Numbered from the stretch's first letter, positions 33,838-43,121 are shown. The stretch: DNA of 64,000 nucleotides from Anoxynatronum sibiricum (GCF_039414295.1 NZ_JBCITM010000002.1:124001-188000), one strand, 5' to 3'. The notes: a model not told the origin generated them from the letters alone. Program-made: numbers and translations.

Positions 33838-34311
33838 TTAATCACCATTTTCAATGGGTTTTCAAGCATGGAATATCTTTCACTCTGTCATCTGTATCAG
33901 AATATAAACGCATCTTTCTATGATCAAAACGTCTGTTTTTCAACGCAAGTGTCGTATTTGCATGGGTTTTCAAACGCATTGATCGATTGATGTATATTTA
34001 TCATTCAGATGTTTGTAGTCGCTTTTTAACTTCAAAAAATACTAAACGCATTCCCATATGAAAGTACTTAAAAATCTTTCAATAAAATCCCGGGCCCCAA
34101 CAGCAGGACTCGGATAAGGGCATCAACATTTATCATTGTAAGAACCACCTCTGGAAGTAGTGATCCCATTGATTTTTTTCAGGTCGATCCCTTCGAATTA
34201 AATTAACATAAGTGAGTTGATAAATGATGATATGCATCCCTTCCAAGGTCCATTGACCTTAAGACTCCTTGGCTATTACTACCCAGTCAGGCTTATTACT
34301 AACCGCCGACA
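33838..34311. other. intergenic region ahead of the chemosensory operon
   Basis: 474 bases without a gene, upstream of the operon's first gene (minus strand) and after the MATE gene. It holds a small hairpin AAGGTC-CATT-GACCTT (34245-34260) without a T-run, and a GC-rich CCCGGGCCCC near 34090 in otherwise AT-rich DNA. No riboswitch or clear sigma-D site was recognised; TTGAAA-17-TAGAAA on the minus strand near 33920-33950 is a weak promoter candidate. Confidence 0.4.
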
Positions 34312-35670
34312 CTATACTTTAATTGTTTTCCAATGCCCTTTTCGGTAACGGCGAGTCATAAGCAAAGCCTCAACAATATATTGTGTGACTGAAATTATCC
34401 AGACGACAGTTAAAGGTAGCCGAAAGATGAACACAGCCAAAAAAATGAGCGGTAGTCGTATGCATAGATTTGTGATAAGTGATATGCGAAAGGGTCCCTG
34501 CGTATCGCCAGCTCCCTTTAAAGCGCCTGAAATCACCATGGCAATTGCTATGGGAATTTGTTCAAATGCACCAATTCGAATACTTTTGCCTGCCAAGTCA
34601 ACTGCTTCAGTGCTCGTGCTTAGAAGTCCCATGATCCGATGAGGCATGATAAAAAACAGAACACCTACTGTTCCCATAAGCATCACCGCAAACAAAGCGC
34701 AGCGTCGTACACTTTCATCTGCAGCTTTTAGTTTTCCCGCTCCCAAACGCTGTCCCATCAACGTTGCAGCAGCAACCGCAAATCCGTAGCCCGGCATAAA
34801 TGAAACTGATTCACCCGCAACCGCTAGAGAATGTGCTGCGTAAGACACGGTGCCTAATTGTGCGATCCAAAACGAAGAAACCAGCCGGCTTCCTTCGTTC
34901 ATTGTCACCTCAAGACCAGCAGGTATACTAAGCTTCACCAGATTTTTAACACTTGTTGACTCAAAGTGAAACAAATTCCGGAACGAAAGTCTGATGGTTC
35001 CACTTCCGCGAAATAAATAATAGAATGTAACACAGGCTCCTAATATTTGTGCCGTTCCAGTTGCTATCGCTGCACCTCTTGATCCCATGGCAGGAAATCC
35101 GAATTTACCAAAAATCAAAGCATAATCGGCAACGATATTGAAAACGTTGGCTACAACTGCTGAAAGCAATGGTATAAATGTGTTTCCACTACCCCTTATG
35201 ATGGCATTTCCAACCATTTGAGGAATTAAGAAATAGGCACCGATATAAACGATCCGCATGTATTCAGATCCTTTATCAATCACAAGCGGGTCGTCTACCA
35301 ACTTTTCAAAAATAGGCTGAGCCATCAGCATGCCCACAGTTGCAATCACCAGACCTAGAATAATACTTAATCCCATTGCTTGTGAAGCAGTGTGAGTTGC
35401 TTTTTCGCTATTATCAGCACCAATGGCACGTGCTACCATCGCTGTTGCACCTGTACCCAGAGCCCCAAAAATAGCAGCAATGGTGAACATCATATGCGCA
35501 CCTAAGTTGACAGCTGCAATGTCTGCGGGCGTCAATCGACCCACCATAGCAGTATCAGCTGTCCACACCAATGTGTGCATCAGCATTTCCATAATTGCAG
35601 GCCCAGCCAATACCATGATTTGTTTATTTAATGAGACAGTTGGGTCGTTGAGAGATGATTGATATGTCAC
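34312..35670 (-). CDS. MATE-family multidrug/cation exporter
   Basis: A 452-residue polytopic protein with twelve hydrophobic helices in two MATE repeats. It opens LNKQIMVLAGPAIMEMLMHTLVWTADTAMVGRL and the second repeat has VKLSIPAGLEVTMNEGSR, both characteristic. MATE proteins expel organic cations with Na+ or H+ as driving ion; substrate unknown. GGAGG is 7 bases before GTG 35670. It diverges from the HAD gene; TTGCAC (35722-35727) and TAATCT (35698-35703) on the minus strand, 18 bases apart, may be its promoter. Confidence 0.92.
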   Translation of the reverse strand: MTYQSSLNDPTVSLNKQIMVLAGPAIMEMLMHTLVWTADTAMVGRLTPADIAAVNLGAHMMFTIAAIFGALGTGATAMVARAIGADNSEKATHTASQAMGLSIILGLVIATVGMLMAQPIFEKLVDDPLVIDKGSEYMRIVYIGAYFLIPQMVGNAIIRGSGNTFIPLLSAVVANVFNIVADYALIFGKFGFPAMGSRGAAIATGTAQILGACVTFYYLFRGSGTIRLSFRNLFHFESTSVKNLVKLSIPAGLEVTMNEGSRLVSSFWIAQLGTVSYAAHSLAVAGESVSFMPGYGFAVAAATLMGQRLGAGKLKAADESVRRCALFAVMLMGTVGVLFFIMPHRIMGLLSTSTEAVDLAGKSIRIGAFEQIPIAIAMVISGALKGAGDTQGPFRISLITNLCIRLPLIFLAVFIFRLPLTVVWIISVTQYIVEALLMTRRYRKGHWKTIKV

Positions 35671-35746
35671 CAGAAGTGCCTCCAATATATTATGATAAGA
35701 TTATGTGTCATTTAACCAGCAGTGCAACGACTACTTTGCAGCCATA

Positions 35747-35755
35747 TGCTATAAT
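35747..35755 (+). promoter_or_regulatory. extended -10 promoter of the beta-phosphoglucomutase-like gene
   Basis: TGC immediately before a perfect TATAAT (35750-35755) forms an extended -10; no good -35 is seen. It lies 52 bases before the start codon. Confidence 0.6.
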
Positions 35756-35807
35756 TGAGTATACCACAGCCATCATCAATTATCATCTTACCAGGAGGTG
35801 TCTGTCA

Positions 35808-36458
35808 ATGAAGACTGCCTTTATATTTGATCTCGACGGTGTGATTGTAGATACTGCAAAATATCATTATCTGGCTTGGCAGCGTTTGGCTGCTGAAATG
35901 GGGTTTTCTTTTGACGAAACTGACAATGAGCGTTTAAAAGGAGTTGGCCGCATGCAGGCGTTGGACATCCTTCTTGAAATTGGAGGTTTATCATTAACAG
36001 AAGATCGTCGTATTCAACTGGCACAGCAAAAAAACATATGGTATGTCGAATATTTGGAAATGCTTAATCAAGATGCTGTGCTTCCAGGCGCTGTCAATTT
36101 TTTGAAAAAAAGTCGGCAGCTTGGCTTGAAAACAGCCTTGGGTTCAGCGAGTCGAAACGCATCAACGATTTTGAAAAAACTCGATCTATTGCCATATTTT
36201 GATGTCATTGTGGACGGCAATAGCACGACACGTGCAAAGCCCGATCCGGAAGTGTTTGTGTTGGGAGCAAAAGCGCTTAACGAACCACCTTCCAGTTGTG
36301 TAGTTTTTGAAGATGCCCAGGCTGGTATTGATGCTGCTTTAAATGCGGGCATGACTGCAGTGGGTGTCGGCCTTCCTGAACACTTAGAGGGCGCCGCCCT
36401 CGTAATTCCTTCACTGCAAGTATTAACCCCTCAATCACTTATAATTCAATTACTCTAA
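35808..36458 (+). CDS. HAD-family beta-phosphoglucomutase-like hydrolase
   Basis: A 216-residue HAD phosphotransferase. FIFDLDGVIVDT holds the nucleophile Asp8 and the acid-base Asp10; the cap has GVGRMQALDILLEIGG; later motifs are GSASRNAST, the lysine in AKPDPEVFV and FEDAQAGIDAA. The GVxRxxAL cap motif and the Asp-x-Asp-Gly-Val form fit beta-phosphoglucomutase, which interconverts beta-glucose 1- and 6-phosphate after maltose or trehalose phosphorolysis. No phosphorylase is adjacent, so another sugar-phosphate role is possible. AGGAGGTG precedes ATG 35808. Confidence 0.82.
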   Translation: MKTAFIFDLDGVIVDTAKYHYLAWQRLAAEMGFSFDETDNERLKGVGRMQALDILLEIGGLSLTEDRRIQLAQQKNIWYVEYLEMLNQDAVLPGAVNFLKKSRQLGLKTALGSASRNASTILKKLDLLPYFDVIVDGNSTTRAKPDPEVFVLGAKALNEPPSSCVVFEDAQAGIDAALNAGMTAVGVGLPEHLEGAALVIPSLQVLTPQSLIIQLL

Positions 36459-36512
36459 GCACAGTTATGATAGCTATTGTACACATGTCAACCGCGTTAA
36501 ATACCTGTATGC

Positions 36513-36558
36513 AATAAAGACCGCGAAGGATGAGCATCATCCTTTCGCGGTCTTTATT
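36513..36558. terminator. bidirectional terminator
   Basis: Arms 36513-36533 and 36537-36558 (core AAAGACCGCGAAGGATGA) pair with a single bulged base. It lies between the converging HAD and IclR genes and has A/T runs on both flanks. Confidence 0.9.
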
Positions 36559-36648
36559 TGATCGATATACACTCCACCCATGTTCAACAACTGGGCCCAT
36601 AAAAAATGATTTCACTGTATGCTGACACATGAATAAAACAACAGCAGA

Positions 36649-37416
36649 TTAAAACTTAAACTTTGAAGATATTTTTCCAGCAGTTTTGATAACTTGGGAT
36701 ATAACCGCTTCCTTGTCTGTAATTCGAAAGGTGGGCATAGACACACTCACTGCCGCGATACAATTACCCAGTTGATCAAAAATGGGAGCTCCTATGCAAG
36801 TCAGGCCCACTTCCACTTCTTCATGATCAGTTGCAAAACCTTGATATCGAATAGTTTCACCCATTTTTTCAATCGCCTTTTTCTCGATAATGGTATTTGG
36901 AGTATACGATTTTAATAACTCGCTTGATTTCATTAAATGATCATAACAACCATTGCTATTGTAAGCCAGCAGACATTTTCCCACAGATGTGGCATGCAAT
37001 TGTCGTTTATCACCAACATGAGGAACGGCTGAAAATTGCCGCTCAGCATCTGCTTTTAGAACTGTCACCGCATTCAGACCCAACGCTATGGAAACGTTCA
37101 CACTCTCATTTAGGTTCTGTGCTAACTCTCTGATGGATGCAAGTGCAAGCTTTTCCAACATATTAACTATTTCTGTTTTGCTGCCAATAAGATAAGGCTT
37201 GATTGTCAGGTAATACATCTTAGATTGAACATCCCGATGAATATAGCCAGCTTCTTCCAGCGTCAAGAGTAAACGGTGCGTGGTGCTCGTAGGATAATTT
37301 AGTTCTTTGCTAATATCTGTCATATTCCATCCTGGTGCAATTGCAAACAGGTCCAACATTTGCAATGCTTTTAAAACAGATTGAATGCTGCCATTACTCA
37401 TATGATCATCTCTCAT
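36649..37416 (-). CDS. IclR-family transcriptional regulator
   Basis: A 255-residue regulator with an N-terminal winged helix (MSNGSIQSVLKALQMLDLF, then WNMTDISKELNYPTSTTHRLLLTLEEAGYI) and a C-terminal IclR effector domain (HVGDKRQLHATSVGKCLLAY, YQGFATDHEEVEVGLTCIGAPIFD). Such regulators respond to small organic acids or aromatic compounds. It lies just after the tryptophanase remnant, so it may once have controlled that locus. Start at ATG 37416 is preferred (AGAGAG upstream); ATG 37401 is also possible. Confidence 0.9.
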   Translation of the reverse strand: MRDDHMSNGSIQSVLKALQMLDLFAIAPGWNMTDISKELNYPTSTTHRLLLTLEEAGYIHRDVQSKMYYLTIKPYLIGSKTEIVNMLEKLALASIRELAQNLNESVNVSIALGLNAVTVLKADAERQFSAVPHVGDKRQLHATSVGKCLLAYNSNGCYDHLMKSSELLKSYTPNTIIEKKAIEKMGETIRYQGFATDHEEVEVGLTCIGAPIFDQLGNCIAAVSVSMPTFRITDKEAVISQVIKTAGKISSKFKF

Positions 37417-37637
37417 ATCACACTCTCTTTGTTTATCAAATGCACAAATGTTATCGGAAGGCAAGGATGGATGATGCAATTGCCAGGTCAATAGGTGCGC
37501 GACAGTTCATCATAAATCTTGAATGATTCAACCTTACATAACTGACAAAGAGGCAGGCATCATCAACCAAGCACATCTCCAATATCAAGAATGCAGACGA
37601 TTCAGTTGATCATATACTCTGTCATTATCGAAACAGT

Positions 37638-38070
37638 TCAATCAAGCGGCTTCAGTTTTGCAGTAAAGTGTCGCAGTATAGCGGGCTCCCAGATAATTTT
37701 GTATCCCTTAAGCTGATCAGCACGCTCCCGAATCGATTTCAGTGCTTCAACGATCACATCCAGATGCGATTGAGTGTAAACACGGCGAGGCACTGCCAAC
37801 CGGGTAAACTCAAACTCTGATTCAATTTGCTCTCCACTGTCTGGGTGATTTCCCATCATATAGGAACCGATGTCACAAGATCTAATCCCCGCTTCAATGT
37901 ATAGTTCAAGTGCCAATGTTTGTGCAGGAAACTGATGATATGGAATATGGGGAAGCATTTTTTTAGCATCAATAAAAAGTGCGTGTCCACCGACGGGAGA
38001 TTGGAAAGCTATACCGGCATCATGTAGTTTTCCTGCCAAATACTCCATCTGTCCAATCCGAATTTGCTTT
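37638..38070 (-). pseudogene. tryptophanase C-terminal remnant
   Basis: The frame encodes only the last 140 residues or so of a tryptophanase-type PLP beta-eliminating lyase: RIGQMEYL, GGHALFIDAKKMLPHIPYHQFPAQTLALELY (residues in order), RLAVPRRVYTQSHLDVIVEA and the end LRHFTAKLKPLD. Tyrosine phenol-lyase is related, but IGSYMMGNHPDSG fits tryptophanase better. A full enzyme has about 470 residues; the first two thirds, with the PLP lysine, are absent. At about 38060-38072 the sequence switches, out of frame, to cheR. The residues before Arg (codon 38058-38060) are not tryptophanase. It cannot be active. Confidence 0.85.
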
Positions 38071-38484
38071 TTCAAGCGCCCCTGCATCAATATCTGTTGC
38101 CAGAATATCAACTTCAGTCAAGGGTATAAAACGGGACATTAACATGACCAGCGTATAGGGCTCCTCGCCGGTAGAGCAGGCAGCACTCCAGATTTTTAAT
38201 TTTCTGGTGCTTTTCATCAGTGACGGGATGACCTCTTTCTCCAACACTTCCCACTGTTGTGGATTCCTACGAAACTCTGATACGTTGATAGTCAAATAAT
38301 TGATAAATTCTTCCATCAATCGTTTATCATTCTGCAACGCTTTAAGATAAGCATCGTAAGAACTCAGTCGGTTTCTGGAAATCAAAGATTCAATCCGCCG
38401 CTTCATCTGCCGTTCCTTATAGCTGGACAAGTCAATACCAGTCAAGCGATATACCTGTTCTTTAAACTGTTCATAACCTTCCAT
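38020..38484 (-). pseudogene. truncated cheR (N-terminal half only)
   Basis: AAAGGAG and ATG 38484 start a good CheR: helix bundle FKEQVYRLTGIDLSSYKERQMKRRIES (residues 7-33), LTINVSEFRRNPQQW, SAM-binding WSAACSTGEEPYTL and VDILATDIDAGALEKA. After about 139 residues the similarity ends; sequence of a tryptophanase gene follows in another frame and a stop comes 15 codons later. Half the methyltransferase domain is lost. Downstream of the rpsA-like gene, it is a second cheR separate from the main operon. Confidence 0.85.
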
Positions 38485-38517
38485 TGCGGTGCTCCTTTAG
38501 TTGCATCGTTCAGAACA

Positions 38518-39840
38518 TTATTCTGGCTTGCTTTCTTCTGTTTCTTCAACAGTTTCAGTTTCTTCAATAGCTTCAGAATTATCATTCATCTCATTACCAG
38601 CGTCAGTTTCATCCGAATCCAGATTCGCCGTCTCCATTGCTGCTTCTTCTTTAAAAACATCACCAACAGCATCTCCAATGGTCACTGCTTGCTCTTCAGT
38701 ATCTGAAACGCTATTCTCTGCTGTTTCTGCCTCATCAACGCTTTCATCAGTCTTACTGTCTTTTTCCACAGCGGCCATGCTCAAACTCATTCGCTGATCG
38801 GTCACGTTAACATCGAGTATTTTAACTTGTACTTTTTGGCCTTTTTGTAATACATCCGATGGTTTTGCTACGTGAGCTTCGCTAATTTGTGAGATATGCA
38901 CCAAACCATCGAGTCCAGGTTCGATTTCCACGAAAGCACCAAAATCAACCAGACGGACAACGACGCCTTCAATGACTTCACCAATCTGGTACTTATCGCC
39001 TGCCACTTTCCAAGGCTCAGGCTGAGTTGATTTGAGACTTAGTGAAATACGTTCGCTGCTTTCTTCAAAATCTAATACTTCCACGTTAACTTGTTGACCA
39101 ATTGAGAGAACGTCTGAAGGATGTTTAACACGTCCCCAAGATAACTCAGAGATATGAATAAGTCCGTCAATACCTCCAATATCAACAAAGGCACCGAAGT
39201 TGGTGATTTGTTTCACCTGGCCTTCAACAACTTGACCTTTTTGGAGTGTTACCAAGAGCTCCTTCTTTTTTTGTTCTTTTTCTTCCTGGATTACTACTTT
39301 ACGCGATAGAATTACCTTGCTTCTTCTGCGATCCATTTCGAGAATTCGTACTTTTGACTGCTGGTCCACAAAAATATTCAGATCATCCACATATCGATCA
39401 GATAATTGGCTGGCCGGAATAAAACACTTCACATTTTTATAGTACGCAATCATTCCACCACGAACAACTTCTTTCATCGTTACGTCAATGGTTTCTTCTT
39501 TTTCTTTCGCATCTGACAGTTCAACCCATTCATTCATTGCATCCACTTTTTTGCGGGAAAGCAGTACATTGCCATCACCATCATCAACCTGAACCACACA
39601 TACTTCGATTTCATCTCCCACAGAAAAATGGGCAGGAAGGTCAGAAGCAATTTCACCGGCAACTTCATCACGTGGAATGATACCGTCTGATTTATAGCCC
39701 AGGTTAACAGTAACTTCATCCCGGGTTACATTAATCACATGGCCCTTCACAATGTCGCCGCTGTGTAGGCGAACCATGGTTTTTTCAATTTCTTCCATCA
39801 GGTGATTCATTTCGTTATTTTGGTCGTTGTTGGTGCTCAT
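38518..39840 (-). CDS. rpsA: S1 RNA-binding domain protein, ribosomal protein S1-like
   Basis: A 440-residue protein with four S1 domains: GDIVKGHVINVTRDEVTVNLGYKSDG (from about residue 28), a second diverged repeat (about 110-180), QVVEGQVKQITNFGAFVDIGGIDGLIHISEL (about 200), and EVIEGVVVRLVDFGAFVEIEPGLDGLVHISQI (about 290). The last 80 residues are strongly acidic and low in complexity. Four-domain S1 proteins of Firmicutes bind mRNA and may help some initiation events. It follows the IspH-Cmk gene, as rpsA follows cmk or ispH in many bacteria. GGGGG precedes the ATG. Confidence 0.9.
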   Translation of the reverse strand: MSTNNDQNNEMNHLMEEIEKTMVRLHSGDIVKGHVINVTRDEVTVNLGYKSDGIIPRDEVAGEIASDLPAHFSVGDEIEVCVVQVDDGDGNVLLSRKKVDAMNEWVELSDAKEKEETIDVTMKEVVRGGMIAYYKNVKCFIPASQLSDRYVDDLNIFVDQQSKVRILEMDRRRSKVILSRKVVIQEEKEQKKKELLVTLQKGQVVEGQVKQITNFGAFVDIGGIDGLIHISELSWGRVKHPSDVLSIGQQVNVEVLDFEESSERISLSLKSTQPEPWKVAGDKYQIGEVIEGVVVRLVDFGAFVEIEPGLDGLVHISQISEAHVAKPSDVLQKGQKVQVKILDVNVTDQRMSLSMAAVEKDSKTDESVDEAETAENSVSDTEEQAVTIGDAVGDVFKEEAAMETANLDSDETDAGNEMNDNSEAIEETETVEETEESKPE

Positions 39841-39968
39841 TCAATTACCCCCTATGGTTGAATAGTTTCAGGTGAAGCATAGTGATTCCATTGTCTATTC
39901 GACAAAAAACACCAGATTCCTTCTATTCTTTGTAAAAAAATCAAATTATTTTACTTTTTCCCGTCCAC

Positions 39969-41495
39969 TCATTCATCCGCGGGGTTTTTCTTAATTTTTT
40001 CACAAAAGAGTTGAGTGATTTTTTCCACCACCTCATGAATAGAAAGACTGGTCGAATCTATATGAACGGCATCATTTGCCGGAGTTAACGGATCGTGTTC
40101 CCGATTTTCATCAACAAAATCTCTTTGCCTTATTTGTTCTTCAATGGCTTGCAGCTGCAAATCTGGTTCTTGCTCACGCATTTCTTCAAAACGTCTGCGG
40201 GCTCTTTCTTTCACAGAAGCAGTCAGAAAAACTTTCAAGTCTGCTTTAGAAAGCACAACCGTTCCGATATCTCTTCCATCCATTACAACGTGAGAATGTT
40301 GTGAGATGCGTTTTTGTAATCGCACCATTTCTTCGCGGATTTCTTTAACAGAGGCGACTATTGAAACACCTTTTGTCACTTTTTCAGATCGAATCAACTC
40401 AGTTACGTCTTCCTGATCTAAAAAAATACGCCCATTTTTTATGGTGATCTCTGTCTGATTAGCCAGTGCAATCATCGCATGTTCATTATCAAGGAGAACA
40501 TTTTGTTTGAGAATTTTATAGGTGATTGCCCGGTACATCGCTCCAGTGTCAATATACGTAAATGCCAGATTTGTTGACAAGAGCTTTGCAATCGTGCTCT
40601 TGCCTGCTCCCGCTGGTCCATCAATGGCAATTTGGTAAAAGTGGTCATTCTTTAATCCGCACAAAGTGTCATAAATAGAAAGAATTTCATCCCCTGGTGT
40701 GGAAGCTCCTGCGGTTAAACCGATTTTTTCTAAACCTATTAATTTACCAATTGGAAGATCTGTTTGAGTTTCCACCAGATAGGTGCTTTCTGGCAAAAGC
40801 TTCTGACATACTTCATACAACTTGCGTGTATTAGAACTGTGTCTGCCTCCCACTACAACCATCGCCGACACCAGCAATGCCAGTTCTGCAGCTGCTCGTT
40901 GCCGATCTTGTGTTGCCAGGCAAATCGTGTGATGGACATGTGTTTCGGGATTCAACTCAGTAAGCTTTGAAGCGATTCTGTCAAACACCTGAGCGGGCAT
41001 CGTTGTTTGAGCAACCACACAGAGCGGTCCATCTTCCGGAACCCTTTTCAAGTCATTTTCATTAGAAACAATGATGCCTTGGTTTTGACACCAGCCATTG
41101 ATACCAATAACTTCCGGATGTTCCGAATTGCCAACAATAACCACCGTTTCACCCAACTGGTGACGCGCCTGAACAATCGTCTGTATTTTTTTCACAAAGG
41201 GACAGGTAGTATCAACAACACGCAGCCCTTTTGCCTCCAAAACATCATGTACATCTTTCGCAACACCATGGGAACGGATAATGACAGTTCCTTCTACAGC
41301 TTCACTGACATCATTGATAATATATAATCCTTTTCTTTTAAGAGACTCGACAACTTGCTGATTATGAATGACAGGGCCCAGGGAACACACTGGATGCACA
41401 CCTGCTTCAGTTGAATTCACTTCTTCTGTCGTTCGACGAACTGCTTTTTCAACACCAAAACAAAACCCAGAATGGCTTGCTAAAATGACTTCCAA
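39969..41495 (-). CDS. IspH-cytidylate kinase fusion protein
   Basis: One 508-residue frame joins two enzymes. Residues 1-280 are IspH, the 4Fe-4S enzyme that makes IPP and DMAPP in the last step of the MEP pathway: Cys12, Cys98 and Cys192, His44, His76, His126, Glu128, Thr165 and the Ser220-Ser221-Asn222 triad are all present. Residues 287-508 are CMP kinase: P-loop DGPAGAGKST (292-301), YIDTGAMYRA, VVMDGRDIGTVV, and RARRRFEEM. Both halves look complete and there is no stop between them. The start is TTG with GGAGA 9 bases before. Separate cmk and ispH genes, or IspH-S1 fusions, are the common clostridial forms. Confidence 0.92.
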   Translation of the reverse strand: MEVILASHSGFCFGVEKAVRRTTEEVNSTEAGVHPVCSLGPVIHNQQVVESLKRKGLYIINDVSEAVEGTVIIRSHGVAKDVHDVLEAKGLRVVDTTCPFVKKIQTIVQARHQLGETVVIVGNSEHPEVIGINGWCQNQGIIVSNENDLKRVPEDGPLCVVAQTTMPAQVFDRIASKLTELNPETHVHHTICLATQDRQRAAAELALLVSAMVVVGGRHSSNTRKLYEVCQKLLPESTYLVETQTDLPIGKLIGLEKIGLTAGASTPGDEILSIYDTLCGLKNDHFYQIAIDGPAGAGKSTIAKLLSTNLAFTYIDTGAMYRAITYKILKQNVLLDNEHAMIALANQTEITIKNGRIFLDQEDVTELIRSEKVTKGVSIVASVKEIREEMVRLQKRISQHSHVVMDGRDIGTVVLSKADLKVFLTASVKERARRRFEEMREQEPDLQLQAIEEQIRQRDFVDENREHDPLTPANDAVHIDSTSLSIHEVVEKITQLFCEKIKKNPADE

Positions 41496-41528
41496 GACAT
41501 CTCTCTCCTATTCCTGAAACCTATTCAA

Positions 41529-41891
41529 TCATTGCCAGTCAGGCCTCAGCTTAACTGCTTCTTTCAAATAAACGTGAACCACCTCAGATTTAGTGCGAGG
41601 GGTCTGAATAGTCAACAATACCCGGATACATCGTGGCAATTGGCCGATCACTACTTTTTCTTCCACATTCAGTATCGCCGTCTCATTCCACCCAAGTTGT
41701 TCACGAACGACAACGGAAGGGTACCTGGAAACCAAGTCAGATGTGGCGCTAACAAACAAATTGACAACCTGATCTTCATCCAGCTGATTTTGCTGAACTA
41801 ACGCATTCATCAACTCCATCATGGCCGCATCTATGATTTCTGCCTGATCTTCTTCAACAGTTATCGCTCCTCTGAGGGATATCAGATTCAC
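41529..41891 (-). CDS. aroH: chorismate mutase, AroH type
   Basis: Converts chorismate to prephenate for Phe and Tyr synthesis. The 120-residue product matches the monofunctional trimeric AroH fold: LRGAITVEEDQAEIIDA with the active-site Arg near residue 7, LFVSATSDLVSRYPS, REQLGW, LPRCIRVLLTIQT with the second active-site Arg, and VVHVYLKEAVKLRPDW at the end. A longer frame begins at 41966, but that codon lies in the promoter -35; AAGGTG before GTG 41891 gives the right length. It leads aroH-ispH/cmk-rpsA. Confidence 0.93.
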   Translation of the reverse strand: MNLISLRGAITVEEDQAEIIDAAMMELMNALVQQNQLDEDQVVNLFVSATSDLVSRYPSVVVREQLGWNETAILNVEEKVVIGQLPRCIRVLLTIQTPRTKSEVVHVYLKEAVKLRPDWQ

Positions 41892-41939
41892 TCCATCACC
41901 TTCCTTGCAAAAGTAACTTGCCTGCTTTGTGCTACAACG

Positions 41940-41968
41940 ATTATACATGAAATAATTCACTTTCACAA
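41940..41968 (-). promoter_or_regulatory. promoter of the aroH-ispH/cmk-rpsA operon
   Basis: On the minus strand TTGTGA (41963-41968), 17-base spacer and perfect TATAAT (41940-41945), about 50 bases before the GTG start of aroH. Confidence 0.8.
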
Positions 41969-42002
41969 GGGCAGTCGAACATCATGGAATATCATCCTTA
42001 TA

Positions 42003-42037
42003 ACATAAAGAAATGCAACCGACAAAGATTGCATTTC
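42003..42037 (-). terminator. terminator after the RpiR gene
   Basis: On the minus strand GAAATGCAA (42029-42037) pairs with TTGCATTTC (42010-42018), a perfect 9-base-pair stem followed by TTTATG. It lies about 50 bases after the rpiR-family stop codon. Confidence 0.7.
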
Positions 42038-42090
42038 AAGAACAGCTAAAGACACGGTGACTTGGAAGAAAAATTCACGCTTATTAGAAG

Positions 42091-42957
42091 TTACTTCTCT
42101 CGCCCATCGTATATATTGTATTTTTCCCAAATAGTTTCCAGTTTATTGAAGTACTCTGTAATATCTCGCTTTTCCCTCATTCCAATGGCAACAATAATGG
42201 CATTCAACAAACTCAAGGGCGCCACTAGTGAATCCACAAACGAAGCCATGCTGCTTTTGGCCGTTAGATAGTGATCGGCCAAACCTGCAATGGGAGAAAT
42301 CGCACTGTCAGTAATCGCAACCACTTTAGCACCCTGCTCTTTCGCATATCTTGTCACTTCGATGGTTCGACTTGAATAGCGGGGAAAAGAAAGACTAATC
42401 AGCAGATCTTTTTCGGAGATGCGTAACATTTGCTCGTAAATGTCACTTATTCCAAATCCAACCATGCTGACATTTCCCAGAATCAAACTCAAATAGAATC
42501 CCAGAAAATCCGCCAGTGATTTTGAACTCCGAAGACCAATAATATAGATACGTTCAGCTTTCATCATTTCATCAATGACATTTTCTATATTATTATAATT
42601 AATACCTTCTATGGTCTGTCGAACATTTTCCATATCTGACTTCATGATTTTTTCGACCACTTCCATATCACTGGAGTAGTCTTTCCCCATTTCCACCCGC
42701 TGAACTGTTGTAAGTTTGGTTTTAATTATATCCTGAAGTGATCTCTGCAACTGTGGGTATCCCTCAAACCCAAGACTGTTGGCAAATCGAACAACCGTCG
42801 ACTCACTCACGTTTGTTTGAGCCCCCAGCTTTGACGCTGTCATAAATGCCGCTTTATCATAGTGATCAATGATAAACTGTGCAATGCGTTTCTGGCCCTT
42901 GCTCAGCTTGGGGAATTGTTTCTGGATGCTGAGAATCAAATCATGCTGATCATCCAT
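42091..42957 (-). CDS. RpiR/MurR-family transcriptional regulator
   Basis: A 288-residue regulator: an N-terminal RpiR helix-turn-helix (LSKGQKRIAQFIIDHYDKAAFMTASKLGAQTNVSESTVVRF over residues 18-58) and a C-terminal SIS sugar-isomerase domain (IYIIGLRSSKSLADFL, LLISLSFPRYSSRTIEVTRYAKEQGAKVVAITDS). These proteins sense phosphosugars. It stands downstream of the kor operon on the same strand with a 160-base gap; whether it controls kor or something distant is unknown. GGAGGTG precedes the ATG. Confidence 0.92.
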   Translation of the reverse strand: MDDQHDLILSIQKQFPKLSKGQKRIAQFIIDHYDKAAFMTASKLGAQTNVSESTVVRFANSLGFEGYPQLQRSLQDIIKTKLTTVQRVEMGKDYSSDMEVVEKIMKSDMENVRQTIEGINYNNIENVIDEMMKAERIYIIGLRSSKSLADFLGFYLSLILGNVSMVGFGISDIYEQMLRISEKDLLISLSFPRYSSRTIEVTRYAKEQGAKVVAITDSAISPIAGLADHYLTAKSSMASFVDSLVAPLSLLNAIIVAIGMREKRDITEYFNKLETIWEKYNIYDGREK

Positions 42958-43121
42958 TGGGTCACCTCCGTCGTCAGATAATGCTTCTGGTTAATGTGCT
43001 TGATCAGACCTGTACCGGTTCCTCTGTCTATACTGAAAACGTTTCCGTCTATATGATTATACACCATAATTACATTTGGGTACAGTCGTTCTCAACTAGC
43101 AAAACCCTTGAAAGCTAATGG

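Noticed and set aside
33838..34311. Sigma-D or c-di-GMP riboswitch control of the chemosensory operon
   Set aside because: Neither the TAAA/GCCGATAA promoter pattern nor the conserved GEMM core was found on the minus strand.
33838..34311. Missing chemoreceptor gene before the operon
   Set aside because: The gap has no frame with a hairpin-helix signalling motif; it is non-coding as far as can be seen.
41892..41966. Longer N-terminus for chorismate mutase (start at 41966)
   Set aside because: The codon lies in the -35 of a good promoter, and the added residues are not AroH-like.
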